A DNA stretch of 64,000 bases from Virgibacillus halotolerans (GCF_016908515.1 NZ_JAFBEA010000015.1:1-64000); one strand, 5' to 3'. Counted from the stretch's first letter, positions 36,332 to 46,200 are shown. Notes: a model not told the origin generated them from the sequence alone. Translations and numbers: made by a program.

Positions 36332-37132
36332 TTATTTTAGTTGAAATGAGAAGGAAACATGATCTTGGACTGGAATCCAAGCACCGATACCTTGTTTGGT
36401 CACATTTTTAATAACAATTGATTTCTTCGATCCTTTCAGTTCAATGTAGACTTCTCCAAATGTCACTTGACCTTTTTCATTAATCGCCGGCGCATATGCT
36501 TGTAGACTTGCATTTTTCTTTATAGGAACGGCATATGAATTATCCTTTTTGGTGTTTTTCCCAATAAATGTGCTATAGGATATTGGTAGCTTTGTTTTGT
36601 TCTTTGTTTTTAAAAGTATCATTTTTTTCACATCATCTGGGTCGGATATTTTGTTTGTCAAAGCTCCCTTGATTTCCTTTTCTTCCTGCTGTACATAATT
36701 CATTTCCTGATTCGTATCTCCACCAAGATTGTTCAACTCATTTTTATTAATTGGTTGATACTCCCAATTTATATTTGTTTCATCTGACTTGTAGTTCAGC
36801 GCCCAGCGTCCCATATATACCATCCCCCTATAACCAATCGCAACTGGTGAGGGCTTTAACGATGTTTCATTCAACATTTTTATGAGATCCGGATTTTCAA
36901 CTGGGATTTCTATTTCTTCAATTAACTTTTTCGTTAAATCACTTGGCTCAACAACTTCCTGGTCTTCCGTTGAATTCGGATACGTATTCTCTTTAGAGAT
37001 ATCCAGCACATGACTGGGAATCTCCACTGTCTCTTTTTTCTTTTCCTTCGCATCAGCGATGTGCGGGGAAGGAAATAAACTGAAGGAAACAAAAACAATT
37101 AATGCTATTGCACCAAACCATTTACTTTTCAT
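36332..37132 (-). CDS. yfkD: YfkD family secreted protein
   Basis: A 266-residue protein with a signal peptide (about 5-27, ending SPHIADAKE). The mature part matches the YfkD family: IPSHVLDISKENTYPNSTED (about 35-54), PSPVAIGYRGMVYMGRWALN (about 95-114) and a C-terminal beta-rich part. Function unknown. ATG at 37132 is chosen over the upstream starts because AAAGGA precedes it and the signal peptide begins there. pdaA, yfkF and yfkH nearby agree with B. subtilis order. Confidence 0.78.
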   Translation of the reverse strand: MKSKWFGAIALIVFVSFSLFPSPHIADAKEKKKETVEIPSHVLDISKENTYPNSTEDQEVVEPSDLTKKLIEEIEIPVENPDLIKMLNETSLKPSPVAIGYRGMVYMGRWALNYKSDETNINWEYQPINKNELNNLGGDTNQEMNYVQQEEKEIKGALTNKISDPDDVKKMILLKTKNKTKLPISYSTFIGKNTKKDNSYAVPIKKNASLQAYAPAINEKGQVTFGEVYIELKGSKKSIVIKNVTKQGIGAWIPVQDHVSFSFQLK

Positions 37133-37212
37133 GTGTCCCATTCCTTTCCTTTTCCTATAGTTTTTTCGGGACACGTGTTTATTATACTAAGATTATTTTT
37201 TTGAAACCCTTT

Positions 37213-37608
37213 TTACCTACTTAATTCAATCGTCTCGATATGCTCCTCAATTTCAATACTATCCTCAACGGAACGGATCATCGAACAGTTCTTGCGCGAT
37301 ACCCCTAGGTTTTTATACAACTTTTCCGGATCTAAATGATGCCCTTTCACCGTGTATTGAAGTGTGATTTTTTCGATTCGATTTGCTTCCTGTGGATTTC
37401 TTACTACTTCAGCACCAATCTGTATGTCTTCCACTTGAATACGCTGCTTTTGCAATATTTTCCTGAATACAGAACCACTACAGCCTACAATCGAAGCGAC
37501 CATTAATGTAAATGGTCGAAACCCATCATCCTCATTTCCGGATATATCTAATTGCCCATAATTTAAATCAATCCGCATACCATTATCTTTTAAATAAAAA
37601 TCCAACAT
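37213..37608 (-). CDS. OsmC/Ohr family protein
   Basis: A 131-residue protein of the OsmC fold. The two characteristic cysteines are in VGCSGSVFRKIL (near 43) and RKNCSMIRSVE (near 108). The first can act as a peroxidatic cysteine, with the second resolving. Whether it reduces organic hydroperoxides, as Ohr does, or only shares the fold cannot be decided; Ohr signatures are not clear. Confidence 0.8.
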   Translation of the reverse strand: MLDFYLKDNGMRIDLNYGQLDISGNEDDGFRPFTLMVASIVGCSGSVFRKILQKQRIQVEDIQIGAEVVRNPQEANRIEKITLQYTVKGHHLDPEKLYKNLGVSRKNCSMIRSVEDSIEIEEHIETIELSR

Positions 37609-37772
37609 TAGACCACTCCTATATATTTTACTTTTTTTAATTTTCTATTACCCTATATTGTCTTCATTATAACTTTTTTCTCTATGAACAGTCGAACGAT
37701 TGACCTTTAGTACGAAAAGAATTAAATTAAAGGAATGGAAATGAGTGCTTATTCTTAGGGAGGTGGTGAAAC

Positions 37773-38927
37773 ATGGTATCAGTAAAAATGAGATTTCGAA
37801 TTTTGATAGCACTTGTCACGATATCAGGCTTCTCCCAAGGCATGCTTTTACCATTGCTTGCAATTATATTAGAGCAAAATGGTGTCTCTTCATCTATCAA
37901 CGGGCTTCATGCAACCGGACTTTATATTGGGGTACTAATTGCCTCGCCATTTATGGAAAAACCAATGCGGAAATTAGGTTTTAAACCAATGATAATAATT
38001 GGCGGCATGCTTGTATTTATATCACTGGCATTTTTCCCTTTATGGGAATCGCTATGGTTTTGGTTTGTTTTACGTGTAACCATTGGAATGGGAGATCAAA
38101 TGCTGCATTTCGGTACACAAACGTGGATAACAACAACCTCTCCTAAAGAAACGCGTGGGAAAAACATTGCCTACTATGGATTGTTTTTCAGTTTAGGTTT
38201 TGCCTTGGGGCCTTTAATGACAAGGCTACTATCCGTTAACGAGGTACTTCCTTTTATTCTGTCAGCAGCTTGTTGTATGCTTGTTTGGTTGGCGATGTTC
38301 TTTGTACGAAACAGTTGGCCGGAAGAAGAAATGAATACAGACTATGCCACCAGCTCTATCAAACGATTTGTCCAAACGGCAAAAATTGCCTGGGTCGCTT
38401 TGCTGCCTGGATTCGGTTATGGTTTTTTAGAGGGTTCATTGCACAGCATTTTTCCTATTTATGGACTACGAATCGGACATGACGTTGGTATCCTCGCGCT
38501 TATCATCCCTTGTTTTGCTGCAGGGAGCTTGATTACACAATTGCCTCTGGGTATACTTAGTGACCGCTTTGGTCGCAAAAAAGTCTTGTTAGCTATTTTA
38601 ATTGGTGGGATCGGTTGCTTTATTCTAGCTGCTTCCTTTGAAACATCAGTCGTTGCGTTGTTTATTCTGTTTGCTTTGGCGGGTATGTTTGTCGGATCCT
38701 TATATTCGTTAGGCATTTCCTATATGACCGATTTGTTGCCTTCAGCATTACTACCAGCGGGAAATATTATGGTTGGCATGACCTTTAGCATAGGCAGTAT
38801 TAGTGGTCCATTTTTAGGTGGAATGTATATACAAGCATTTACTGGATTATCATTTTTCTATTTAATCGCAGCAATACTTGTTCTGATATTTATATTGGTT
38901 TATTTAAAACAGGACACGCTGGTGTGA
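37773..38927 (+). CDS. yfkF: MFS transporter, YfkF-like
   Basis: A 384-residue, twelve-helix major-facilitator protein. The loop 2-3 motif is weak, while the loop 8-9 equivalent GILSDRFGRKKVL (about 252-264) is clear, and the first half ends near 190 with the cytosolic EEEMNTDYATSSIKRF. GGGAGGTGG precedes the ATG. Drug efflux or metabolite export is possible. Divergent from the OsmC gene. Confidence 0.78.
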   Translation: MVSVKMRFRILIALVTISGFSQGMLLPLLAIILEQNGVSSSINGLHATGLYIGVLIASPFMEKPMRKLGFKPMIIIGGMLVFISLAFFPLWESLWFWFVLRVTIGMGDQMLHFGTQTWITTTSPKETRGKNIAYYGLFFSLGFALGPLMTRLLSVNEVLPFILSAACCMLVWLAMFFVRNSWPEEEMNTDYATSSIKRFVQTAKIAWVALLPGFGYGFLEGSLHSIFPIYGLRIGHDVGILALIIPCFAAGSLITQLPLGILSDRFGRKKVLLAILIGGIGCFILAASFETSVVALFILFALAGMFVGSLYSLGISYMTDLLPSALLPAGNIMVGMTFSIGSISGPFLGGMYIQAFTGLSFFYLIAAILVLIFILVYLKQDTLV

Positions 38928-38942
38928 GCGTGTCCTATTTAA
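38911..38942 (+). terminator. Terminator after yfkF
   Basis: AGGACACGCT (38911-38920) and AGCGTGTCCT (38927-38936) form a perfect 10-bp stem, overlapping the stop codon. It probably also ends the convergent ABC operon. Confidence 0.78.
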
Positions 38943-38947
38943 TATGG

Positions 38948-39802
38948 TTATTCAATACCTTCAATCTCTGTAATTTCCTCTGCTGGTTCTATGGATACAT
39001 CGTCACCATCAAAGAATTCTGCTGATATGTCAGCAAGTGTCCCATCCGCTTTCATCTCATCTATCGCTTCATTTACTTTATCCATTAATACATCAGATTC
39101 TTTTTTCATCACCACATTATCTGTTGTTGGATGAAATTTCAAATCCGGATGCAATTCAATATCTAAATCAGGAAAAGCAGTTAACGCCAGTCTTTGCAAA
39201 TAATAATCATTAATAACTGTGTCCGTTCTTCCATTATCTACATCTCTTAAGTACGCATCATTCGTCGCATTGCCGTAAGTAACCACTTCTGCACCAAATT
39301 TCTCTGCAATCTCACTATATACCGTAGTAGCTGCACCGCCTGCTTTCTTTCCCTTTAAATCCTTTAATGATTCAATTCCCGAATGATCATCCGTTCGAAC
39401 AACCATCGTAGAATAGGAATATTTAATAGGATCACTGAATGCGAATTTTTTTCGACTTTCCTCCCGTGGCCCTGCCAAAATGATATCCACCCGATCCGTG
39501 CTCAATGCCGTTAACATAGAGTCAAAGCCCATGATTTCAAATGTGGCTTCCAATCCTAATCGATCCGCTACCTCACGGGCAACTTCTACTTCATAACCTG
39601 TTAATTCATCTGAACCCTCCGAATAGTACGTAGAAGGGTATAATGTTCCCGCAGTCCCGACCACTAATTCACCCGAATCTTGAACCCTCGCCCACACTTC
39701 ATCATTTGCTTGATCATCTGTTGATTTTTCATCCGAACTACCACAGGCCACCAATAAAGCAACCATAATGAGTAACACATATAACAAATTAAATTTCTTC
39801 AA
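38948..39802 (-). CDS. Amino-acid ABC transporter substrate-binding lipoprotein (second copy)
   Basis: A 284-residue lipoprotein: signal peptide with lipobox LLVACGSS (cysteine near 20), then an SBP_bac_3 domain (about 42-260) with GELVVGTAGTLYP, DELTGYEVEVAREVADRLGL and GNATNDAYLRDVDNGRTD. It is a close paralogue of the binding protein at 40548-41441. The two flank a single permease gene. TcyJ/TcyK-type pairs bind sulfur-containing amino acids; the ligand here is a guess. Confidence 0.85.
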   Translation of the reverse strand: MKKFNLLYVLLIMVALLVACGSSDEKSTDDQANDEVWARVQDSGELVVGTAGTLYPSTYYSEGSDELTGYEVEVAREVADRLGLEATFEIMGFDSMLTALSTDRVDIILAGPREESRKKFAFSDPIKYSYSTMVVRTDDHSGIESLKDLKGKKAGGAATTVYSEIAEKFGAEVVTYGNATNDAYLRDVDNGRTDTVINDYYLQRLALTAFPDLDIELHPDLKFHPTTDNVVMKKESDVLMDKVNEAIDEMKADGTLADISAEFFDGDDVSIEPAEEITEIEGIE

Positions 39803-39851
39803 TGCTGCACGCTCCTACACTTGAATCCATATTATTTAAAAGTCAAACGGC

Positions 39852-40535
39852 TTATAAAAATCTACTAAAGCGATCCTCCAGCCTGTCCTGCATAAACGAA
39901 ATAAGCATGCAAATTGGCCAATAAATCAATGCGACCAATACATACATGGTCATCGCATCAAAGGTTCGCCCAGCGACAATTTGTGTCTTTTGAAATAACT
40001 CCGGAACAGTTATCACTGCTGCTAATGACGTAGCTTTCACTACATCCATAAACACATTTGTCAACGGTGGAATGGCAATTCTTGTTGCTTGTGGTAAAAT
40101 GATTTTTCTTAGTGTTGTCCAGTAACCAATGTTTAAGGCTTTGGCTGATTCCCATTGCCCCCGATCAATACTATTTAAGGATGATCGGTCAATTTCAGCA
40201 ATATATGCCGCACTGTTTAAACCAAATCCTAGTGATGCAGCAACAAGTGCAGTCAGCTCTATACCAATGATCGGCAATCCAAAATACAGTATAAACAGAA
40301 AAACAAGGATAGGTGTACCACGCATAAATGAAATATACATACGTGCCGGCCAGCGTAATACCATCTTTTCAGAGCCTCTAGCAAGTGCAAGTAATAATCC
40401 TAAAATCAATCCCATAGCCATACTAATTATCGAAACAAGTAGCGTTATTGGCAATCCACCCAGTACAAACGGAAGATTTTCCATTGCCAGTTCAATATCA
40501 AATAATCCACCAAAATCAAACCCATTGAAATCCAT
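39852..40535 (-). CDS. Amino-acid ABC transporter permease
   Basis: A 227-residue permease of the HisM/GlnP type with five helices. The ATPase-contact EAA loop is ESAKALNIGYWTTLRKIILP (about 127-146). It lies 12 bases after the first binding-protein gene and 49 bases before the second. No ATPase gene accompanies it, so it must borrow an ATPase encoded elsewhere. Confidence 0.88.
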   Translation of the reverse strand: MDFNGFDFGGLFDIELAMENLPFVLGGLPITLLVSIISMAMGLILGLLLALARGSEKMVLRWPARMYISFMRGTPILVFLFILYFGLPIIGIELTALVAASLGFGLNSAAYIAEIDRSSLNSIDRGQWESAKALNIGYWTTLRKIILPQATRIAIPPLTNVFMDVVKATSLAAVITVPELFQKTQIVAGRTFDAMTMYVLVALIYWPICMLISFMQDRLEDRFSRFL

Positions 40536-40547
40536 AATTATTTCTCC

Positions 40548-41441
40548 TTATAACGCTAAGTCTTCGATAACTTCAATGTCACCCTTCGGCTTTTCTGATG
40601 CGTCTTCATCATAGAATTTCGTAGCCAGTTCTGACAATGTCCCATCTTTACGCATTTCAGCTAGTGCACCGTTAATCTTTTCTGCTAACGTATCTGCACC
40701 TTTAGGCAGTACAACTGCTTGCTCTGTTGGATGAAATTTTAATGTCGGGTGCAATTGAATATCGAAGTCAGGAAATGCAGCAACCCCAAATTTCGTTAAA
40801 TAATAATCATTGACCACGACGTCTGTTCGTCCATTATCAACATCACGCAGGTAGGCTTCGTTTGGCGCGTTACCATATGTAATAATCTCTGCTCCAAAAT
40901 GCTCAGCAATTTGACTATAAATTGTTGTCGCCCCACCGCCCGCTTTTTTTCCATCTAAATCTTCTAACGACTCAATGCCGGAATTATCTTCTTCCCTGAC
41001 TGCCATGGTTGTATAGGAATATTTATATGGCTCACTAAAGTTGAATGCTTCTTTTCGCTTTTCTGTTGGTTCAATATCATTTGCAGCAACATCAATTCTG
41101 CCACTTTTAATGGCCGGAAGCATACTGTCTATCCCCATAATTTCAAATGAAATATCCAGGTCGAGACGTTCTGCAACCTCACGCATCAATTCAACATCAT
41201 AGCCGGTTAATTGATCTTCACTTTCCTCCTCACCATCAAAATAGGATGCAGCAATTAATGTCCCCGACGTACCGACAACAATCTCCCCTGATGCTTCTAT
41301 ATCATTCCATACTTGATCTTCCGTTTTTTCCCCTTTTGTTTCCTTGCTATCTTTTTTTGCATTGTCTTTACTTGAATCACCACAAGCTGCCAAAACGACA
41401 ATCGCTAAAAATAAAGCAAATAAAATAGGTATCTTTTTCAT
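40548..41441 (-). CDS. Amino-acid ABC transporter substrate-binding lipoprotein (first copy)
   Basis: A 297-residue lipoprotein with lipobox VVLAACGD (cysteine near 20), a charged linker (about 22-45) and an SBP_bac_3 domain: GEIVVGTSGTLI, LTGYDVELMREVAERLDL, YGNAPNEAYLRDVDNGRTD. It is about as long as, and clearly homologous to, the binding protein at 38948-39802; a local gene duplication around the permease explains the layout. GGAGG precedes the ATG. Confidence 0.86.
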   Translation of the reverse strand: MKKIPILFALFLAIVVLAACGDSSKDNAKKDSKETKGEKTEDQVWNDIEASGEIVVGTSGTLIAASYFDGEEESEDQLTGYDVELMREVAERLDLDISFEIMGIDSMLPAIKSGRIDVAANDIEPTEKRKEAFNFSEPYKYSYTTMAVREEDNSGIESLEDLDGKKAGGGATTIYSQIAEHFGAEIITYGNAPNEAYLRDVDNGRTDVVVNDYYLTKFGVAAFPDFDIQLHPTLKFHPTEQAVVLPKGADTLAEKINGALAEMRKDGTLSELATKFYDEDASEKPKGDIEVIEDLAL

Positions 41442-41587
41442 TGAAAAACCTCCACAATTATTGTTGTTATATTATAAATTCAAATTTGATTGTAACAGTT
41501 AAAGACTTATCATTCAACGTTTCCGCATCTGTTACTATTTTCACATATAAATGGGAGAAAACAACTGACATGCTATTAAAATTGTTC

Positions 41588-41646
41588 TTGACTTTCATTA
41601 CAAACATGGTAACATAATAATCAGTATCAGATTATAATCATTATAA
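41588..41646 (+). promoter_or_regulatory. zosA promoter region with perfect Per box
   Basis: TTATAATCATTATAA at 41632-41646 matches the PerR operator consensus TTATAATNATTATAA at every position. Upstream TTGACT (41588-41593) with TAACAT (41610-41615, spacer 16) is a plausible promoter, which would put the box just after the start site. ZosA of B. subtilis is PerR-controlled. Confidence 0.8.
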
Positions 41647-41698
41647 ATAGGTATTAATAGCTATTATACATAAACAAATAATAAGGGGATGATAGGTA

Positions 41699-43618
41699 AT
41701 GAGCACCATCACAAAAACAATCCATTTTTATACCTTTAGAAAGACATTTCAAATAGAAAAAATACTGGTACACAAGGAATTAATTGCTGCTTTAATGAGC
41801 GGGCTCATCATTTTGACAACATGGGCATTAACGCCTTATATTCCACGCTCTCTATGGATTGTTCTTCATTTGATTGCCTTTACCATCGGGGGCTACGCAA
41901 AGGCAAAAGAAGGAATCACAGAAACGATTGCGGACAAAACATTAAATGTGGAAATGCTGATGATTTTTGCTGCGATTGGTTCAGCTGCCATTGGTTATTG
42001 GACAGAAGGCGCCATACTTATATTTATATTCGCCCTATCCGGTGCGCTTGAGACATATACACTGAACAAAAGTAATAAAGAAATAGCTGCTCTTATGAAC
42101 CTGCAACCAGAAGAAGCTTTGCTGATAAAAGACGGCATTCAAGAAATTGTCCCGGTTGCACGTCTCAACATAAATGATATGATCCTGGTTCGTGCGGGCG
42201 AACGGATACCTGCTGACGGGATGATTGTCAAAGGTGCTACAGCAATCGATGAAAGTGCCATCACTGGTGAATCCATCCCAGTGAACAAATATAACAGTGA
42301 GAATGTTTACGCTGGTACAGTTGCACTTAACGGATCCATTACGATAAAAATAACAAAGCCGACCAACGAAACGCTATTCCAAAAAATCATCCAACTCGTT
42401 CAATCGGCACAAGATGAAAAATCACCTTCACAGTTATTTATCGAAAAGTTCGAATCCTCTTATGTAAAAATTGTTTTAATTGCGGTTGTTATCATGATGT
42501 TTTTACCATATTTTGTTTTTGGCTGGACTTGGGCTGATAGTATTTATCGAGCCATGATTTTACTTGTTGTCGCGTCTCCATGCGCATTGGTAGCTTCCAT
42601 CATGCCCCCTACCTTATCAGCCATATCAAATAGCGCTAAAAACGGCGTCCTTTTTAAAGGTGGGATGCATGTTGAAAATTTAAGCCATGTCAAAGCGATC
42701 GCCTTTGATAAAACTGGGACATTGACTAATGGAAAGCCGATTGTTACCGATGCTTACTTTAGCGAGCATCATGATAAAAAGGAGATCCTGGCAATTGCAG
42801 GTGCAATTGAAAATGAGTCCACCCATCCATTAGCCCAAGCAATTACAATATACAGCGAAGCGCAAGATACAGAGCCCAACACCATTGAAATAACAGATAT
42901 GAGGAATTTAAGCGGAAGTGGTGTTCAGGCAATCGTAAACAATGAAACATGGAAAATTGGGAAAAGTGGATTTGTTGATCAGGCGCTTGCCGATAGATTT
43001 TGTAATAGGATCGCTCAAGTCTTAGCTGAACAAGGTAAGACAATTGTCTTTGTAAAGAGGCAAAACGAAATTGTTGCTTTATTCGCATTGAAAGACACGA
43101 TAAGGAAAGACACAAAGCAGGCAATCCACAAGTTGAACAAACGGGGTATACAAACCATTATGCTTACTGGTGATAATGATATTACTGCGAAAGCCATCGC
43201 AAAAGAAGCTGGTATCGGAAAGTATATTGCTAATTGTCTACCAGAGGAAAAAGTGAACCAAATCAAACAATTAAAGAAGACGTACGAAAATGTTGCCATG
43301 GTTGGAGACGGTATTAACGATGCGCCTGCCTTAGCAAGTGCAAATCTGGGGATTGCCATGGGAGAAGGTACAGATGTCGCGTTAGAAACAGCCGATGTTG
43401 TTTTAATGAAAAATGATCTATCCAAAATTACAGATGCGACGCTTCTATCTGCTCGAATGAATAAGATTGTAAAACAAAATGTCATTTTTTCTTTGAGTAT
43501 TATTGTGATGCTTATTCTTACCAATTTCTTGCAAGTCCTTGATTTACCACTTGGAGTGATTGGTCATGAAGGGAGTACAATCCTCGTTATTTTAAATGGA
43601 TTAAGACTGTTAAAATAA
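41699..43618 (+). CDS. zosA: Heavy-metal P-type ATPase, ZosA-like zinc transporter
   Basis: A 639-residue P1B-type ATPase. It has TGESIPV (about 196-202), the membrane motif ASPCALV (SPC instead of CPC, near 300), the phosphorylated Asp in AFDKTGTLTNG (near 336), an HP locus in NESTHPLA (near 373), MLTGDND and VGDGINDAPAL (about 538-548). There is no N-terminal metal-binding domain. Length and the SPC variant agree with ZosA, a peroxide-induced Zn2+ uptake ATPase, and a perfect Per box lies upstream. Another metal cannot be excluded. Confidence 0.82.
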   Translation: MSTITKTIHFYTFRKTFQIEKILVHKELIAALMSGLIILTTWALTPYIPRSLWIVLHLIAFTIGGYAKAKEGITETIADKTLNVEMLMIFAAIGSAAIGYWTEGAILIFIFALSGALETYTLNKSNKEIAALMNLQPEEALLIKDGIQEIVPVARLNINDMILVRAGERIPADGMIVKGATAIDESAITGESIPVNKYNSENVYAGTVALNGSITIKITKPTNETLFQKIIQLVQSAQDEKSPSQLFIEKFESSYVKIVLIAVVIMMFLPYFVFGWTWADSIYRAMILLVVASPCALVASIMPPTLSAISNSAKNGVLFKGGMHVENLSHVKAIAFDKTGTLTNGKPIVTDAYFSEHHDKKEILAIAGAIENESTHPLAQAITIYSEAQDTEPNTIEITDMRNLSGSGVQAIVNNETWKIGKSGFVDQALADRFCNRIAQVLAEQGKTIVFVKRQNEIVALFALKDTIRKDTKQAIHKLNKRGIQTIMLTGDNDITAKAIAKEAGIGKYIANCLPEEKVNQIKQLKKTYENVAMVGDGINDAPALASANLGIAMGEGTDVALETADVVLMKNDLSKITDATLLSARMNKIVKQNVIFSLSIIVMLILTNFLQVLDLPLGVIGHEGSTILVILNGLRLLK

Positions 43619-43648
43619 GGCGTTCCAATTCGGAGCACCTTATTTCTT
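43611..43648. terminator. Terminator between zosA and yfkH
   Basis: AATAAGG (43614-43620) and CCTTATT (43638-43644) with an inner TTCC/GGAG pairing; convergent genes. Confidence 0.65.
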
Positions 43649-43651
43649 TCC

Positions 43652-44461
43652 CTATGTCTGCTTGATCGTGGCATTGATTGCGCCACCGATCATAATGATA
43701 ATTCCCGAAATATAAAACCAGATCATCAGTACAATTACCGCACCTAAGCTACCATACGTTGCTGAATAGTTTCCCATGGTACTTACATAGTAGGAGAACC
43801 CCAATGACACCAGTTGCCAAAATACTGTCGCAAAAAGTGCACCCCAAATAACTTTTCCAAACGTTACCTTCGCGTTTGGTGCCAATTTATATAACGCCAA
43901 AAACACAATAAAAAAGATAATGGAGGAAATGAGCCAGCGCAAAGTTTCCCACACTGCAATAAAGTTTGCTGACAGGCCAAATAAAGAAAATAAATAAATA
44001 CCGATCATTCGACCAAAAATAGGCAGTAAAAAAGCAATAATGATAATCGCCACCATGGCGATTGTTAAGACCATTGCAATTAACCTAGCAACAATAAATG
44101 AGCGGTCCTCTTTCACTCCATATGCCTTATTAAATGCCCGTATTAATGCATTAACACCATTGGATGCCGCCCACAGGGCTCCAATGATACTAATGGATAG
44201 CAATCCACCATTCTGTTGGTTCACCAAAAGATCGATATTCGCATGGAGTAGATCTCCAATTTGCGCTGGTGCATATGTAGCAATTAAATCGATAACGGAC
44301 TGCTCATCGATAGGAAAGTAGCCAATCAATGTCAATAAGAATAATAAAAAAGGAAAAAGGGATAACAGAAAAAAGTATGCAAGTTGTGCAGCTCGCCCAA
44401 AGATATCATCTTCCATAATCCGTTGAAATACCTGTTTTCCAAAGGCTTTCGGCTTATTCAC
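43652..44461 (-). CDS. yfkH: YihY/virulence factor BrkB family membrane protein
   Basis: A 269-residue protein with about six helices. It begins QRIMEDDIFGRAAQLAYFFLLSLFPFL-like (about 13-39) and has GGLLSISIIGALWAASNGVNALIRAFNKAYG, both hallmarks of the YihY/BrkB family. Annotations as ribonuclease BN are historic and probably wrong for this family. Function unknown. The pairing with yfkF and yfkD follows B. subtilis. Confidence 0.83.
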   Translation of the reverse strand: MNKPKAFGKQVFQRIMEDDIFGRAAQLAYFFLLSLFPFLLFLLTLIGYFPIDEQSVIDLIATYAPAQIGDLLHANIDLLVNQQNGGLLSISIIGALWAASNGVNALIRAFNKAYGVKEDRSFIVARLIAMVLTIAMVAIIIIAFLLPIFGRMIGIYLFSLFGLSANFIAVWETLRWLISSIIFFIVFLALYKLAPNAKVTFGKVIWGALFATVFWQLVSLGFSYYVSTMGNYSATYGSLGAVIVLMIWFYISGIIIMIGGAINATIKQT

Positions 44462-44499
44462 AACAATACTCCTTTCTTTATCCAGAAACAGTGATTGTC

Positions 44500-44796
44500 T
44501 TATTCTATTTCTTTTACCTCTGTTTTATTCTCCACCTTACCTAATGTTTGCTGTACTTGATCTAATGCATTGATTGCACTTTCCGTCCCACTCGTGAACT
44601 TTTCACTAATTGCATCGAATGTTTCTTGCAATTGATGAACTGCCTCCGATGGGTTTTTAGTAACATAAGATATACCTGATTTTACACCAGAAAGTTTACC
44701 ACTTGTATATACTCTTGTTTCTTTATCGAATAAGGTAACTAATCCTCCTACAACAGCACCTGCTACCATACCAATCAGTAATTTACGTTTTCCCAT
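44500..44796 (-). CDS. YtxH-like small membrane-anchored protein
   Basis: A 98-residue protein with one N-terminal helix (KLLIGMVAGAVVGGLVTLF, about 4-22), then a polar helical tail with SGVKSGISYVTKNPSEA and repeated heptads. This architecture is that of YtxH-domain proteins, often general-stress proteins. ATG at 44796 follows GGGGGAAG. It lies downstream of glutaminase and upstream of yfkH on the same strand. Confidence 0.65.
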   Translation of the reverse strand: MGKRKLLIGMVAGAVVGGLVTLFDKETRVYTSGKLSGVKSGISYVTKNPSEAVHQLQETFDAISEKFTSGTESAINALDQVQQTLGKVENKTEVKEIE

Positions 44797-44895
44797 TATG
44801 CTTCCCCCACTTTTCATATGATTAATTACATTATAAGCAACTCGTCCGCTATTAAGCAAAAAAAAGCATACTTATATGAAATTTTTTTGTCCACT

Positions 44896-45891
44896 TTAAA
44901 AGATACTTAAATCCCATTGTTTCGCGATATGCCTTAATAAGCGAATACCAGCCTCACTGTTCCCTTGCTCATCCAGGGCCGGTCCGTACACACCAATACC
45001 ACAACCATCAAGAAACGGCAGTTCCTCTTCACGGACTCTAGGTGGAGATACTGCAATAATTCCTCCAGAGACACCACTTTTAGCAGGTATTCCCACATAT
45101 GTAGCAAATTTACCTGAGGCATCATACATGCCGCATGTCAGCATTAATGCTTTAGCAATCCGAGCGATCGGTCGAGGAATAATTTCTTCCTGAGAATTTG
45201 GATCTTCCCCATCATTGGCCAAAATCATGCCGAACTTGGCAAGATCATCAATCGTAATTTCAATGGAGCATTGTTTAAAATACGTTTCTAAAGTAATATT
45301 CATATCTGATTCGAGAAATCCTGTTTCTAATAAATAATAGCCGATGGCACGATTACGCATAGATGAATCTCTTTCTGATTCATATACATCAACATTAAGT
45401 GCTGGACGATAGCCAAACATCCTTTCCATCAGATCGATGATAGGTTTTAGCTTCTCATCGGATGTATTCCCTTCTAGCATAGAAGTTACGGTGATTGCAC
45501 CTGCATTAATAAATGGATTGAAAGGCTTTTTCAACTGTTTCATTTCCAAATGCATGATCGAGTTAAACGCCTCACCTGTAGGCTCCACATCGACGCGATC
45601 AAGCATATATTGCACACCACGCTCCATACAACCAACTATAAAACTGATTACCTTTGATATACTTTGAATTGTAAATGGAATATCCGTATCACCCGAACGA
45701 ATGGTCATCCCATTATTCCCCATAATCGTAATACCAAGATGATTTTGATTTGCTTCCTCTAGGATTGGGATATAGGATGCTACCTTCCCGTCCGAAGTCA
45801 TTTTTCGATAAAATGCTACCCAATCATCCACATAATTTTGTAGCCATTCCTCCGTCAGTTCCGTGTTCCAATTTGCTGCTCCTTGTACCAC
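44896..45891 (-). CDS. glsA: Glutaminase
   Basis: Hydrolyses glutamine to glutamate and ammonia with a serine beta-lactamase-like fold. The 331-residue product has the catalytic Ser-Lys pair in FTIQSISKVISF (about 72-83), NPFINAGAI (about 127-135), a YESERDSSMRNRAIGYYL block and PAKSGVSGGI near the end. GTG at 45891 has GAGGTGG five bases upstream; the earlier GTG lies within that RBS. Intact and of normal length. Bacillus often has two glutaminases; which one this is stays open. Confidence 0.88.
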   Translation of the reverse strand: MVQGAANWNTELTEEWLQNYVDDWVAFYRKMTSDGKVASYIPILEEANQNHLGITIMGNNGMTIRSGDTDIPFTIQSISKVISFIVGCMERGVQYMLDRVDVEPTGEAFNSIMHLEMKQLKKPFNPFINAGAITVTSMLEGNTSDEKLKPIIDLMERMFGYRPALNVDVYESERDSSMRNRAIGYYLLETGFLESDMNITLETYFKQCSIEITIDDLAKFGMILANDGEDPNSQEEIIPRPIARIAKALMLTCGMYDASGKFATYVGIPAKSGVSGGIIAVSPPRVREEELPFLDGCGIGVYGPALDEQGNSEAGIRLLRHIAKQWDLSIF

Positions 45892-46074
45892 CGCTACCAC
45901 CTCAATTCAACTATTTTCTTCGTTCTTTTATTTTAGAGCATTATATCACTACGTTTTTATGCGCTGTTGGTATTTAGAACGTAATCCTAGTCTAAACCAG
46001 TATATGATTTCTTACTAAAATTGCTTCATTCTCATGCTAATGTGACTTTTTAAGCATACTTATGAATAATACAA

Positions 46075-46120
46075 AAAGGCATTAAAAAACATCCTAACCC
46101 AAAACGCCTTTTTGGATTAT
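46075..46120 (-). terminator. Possible weak terminator or hairpin
   Basis: AAAAAGGC (46075-46082) and GCCTTTTT (46108-46115) can pair across a 25-base loop. No gene ends nearby on either strand. The surroundings (45892-46200) contain the glutaminase promoter region and nothing else I can name. Confidence 0.3.
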
Positions 46121-46200
46121 GATATATTTATCCAAAATATAAACGATATTGCTGGAAGTAGCAAACATAACAAGTTCGGATTACAACAAAATCAATAATC

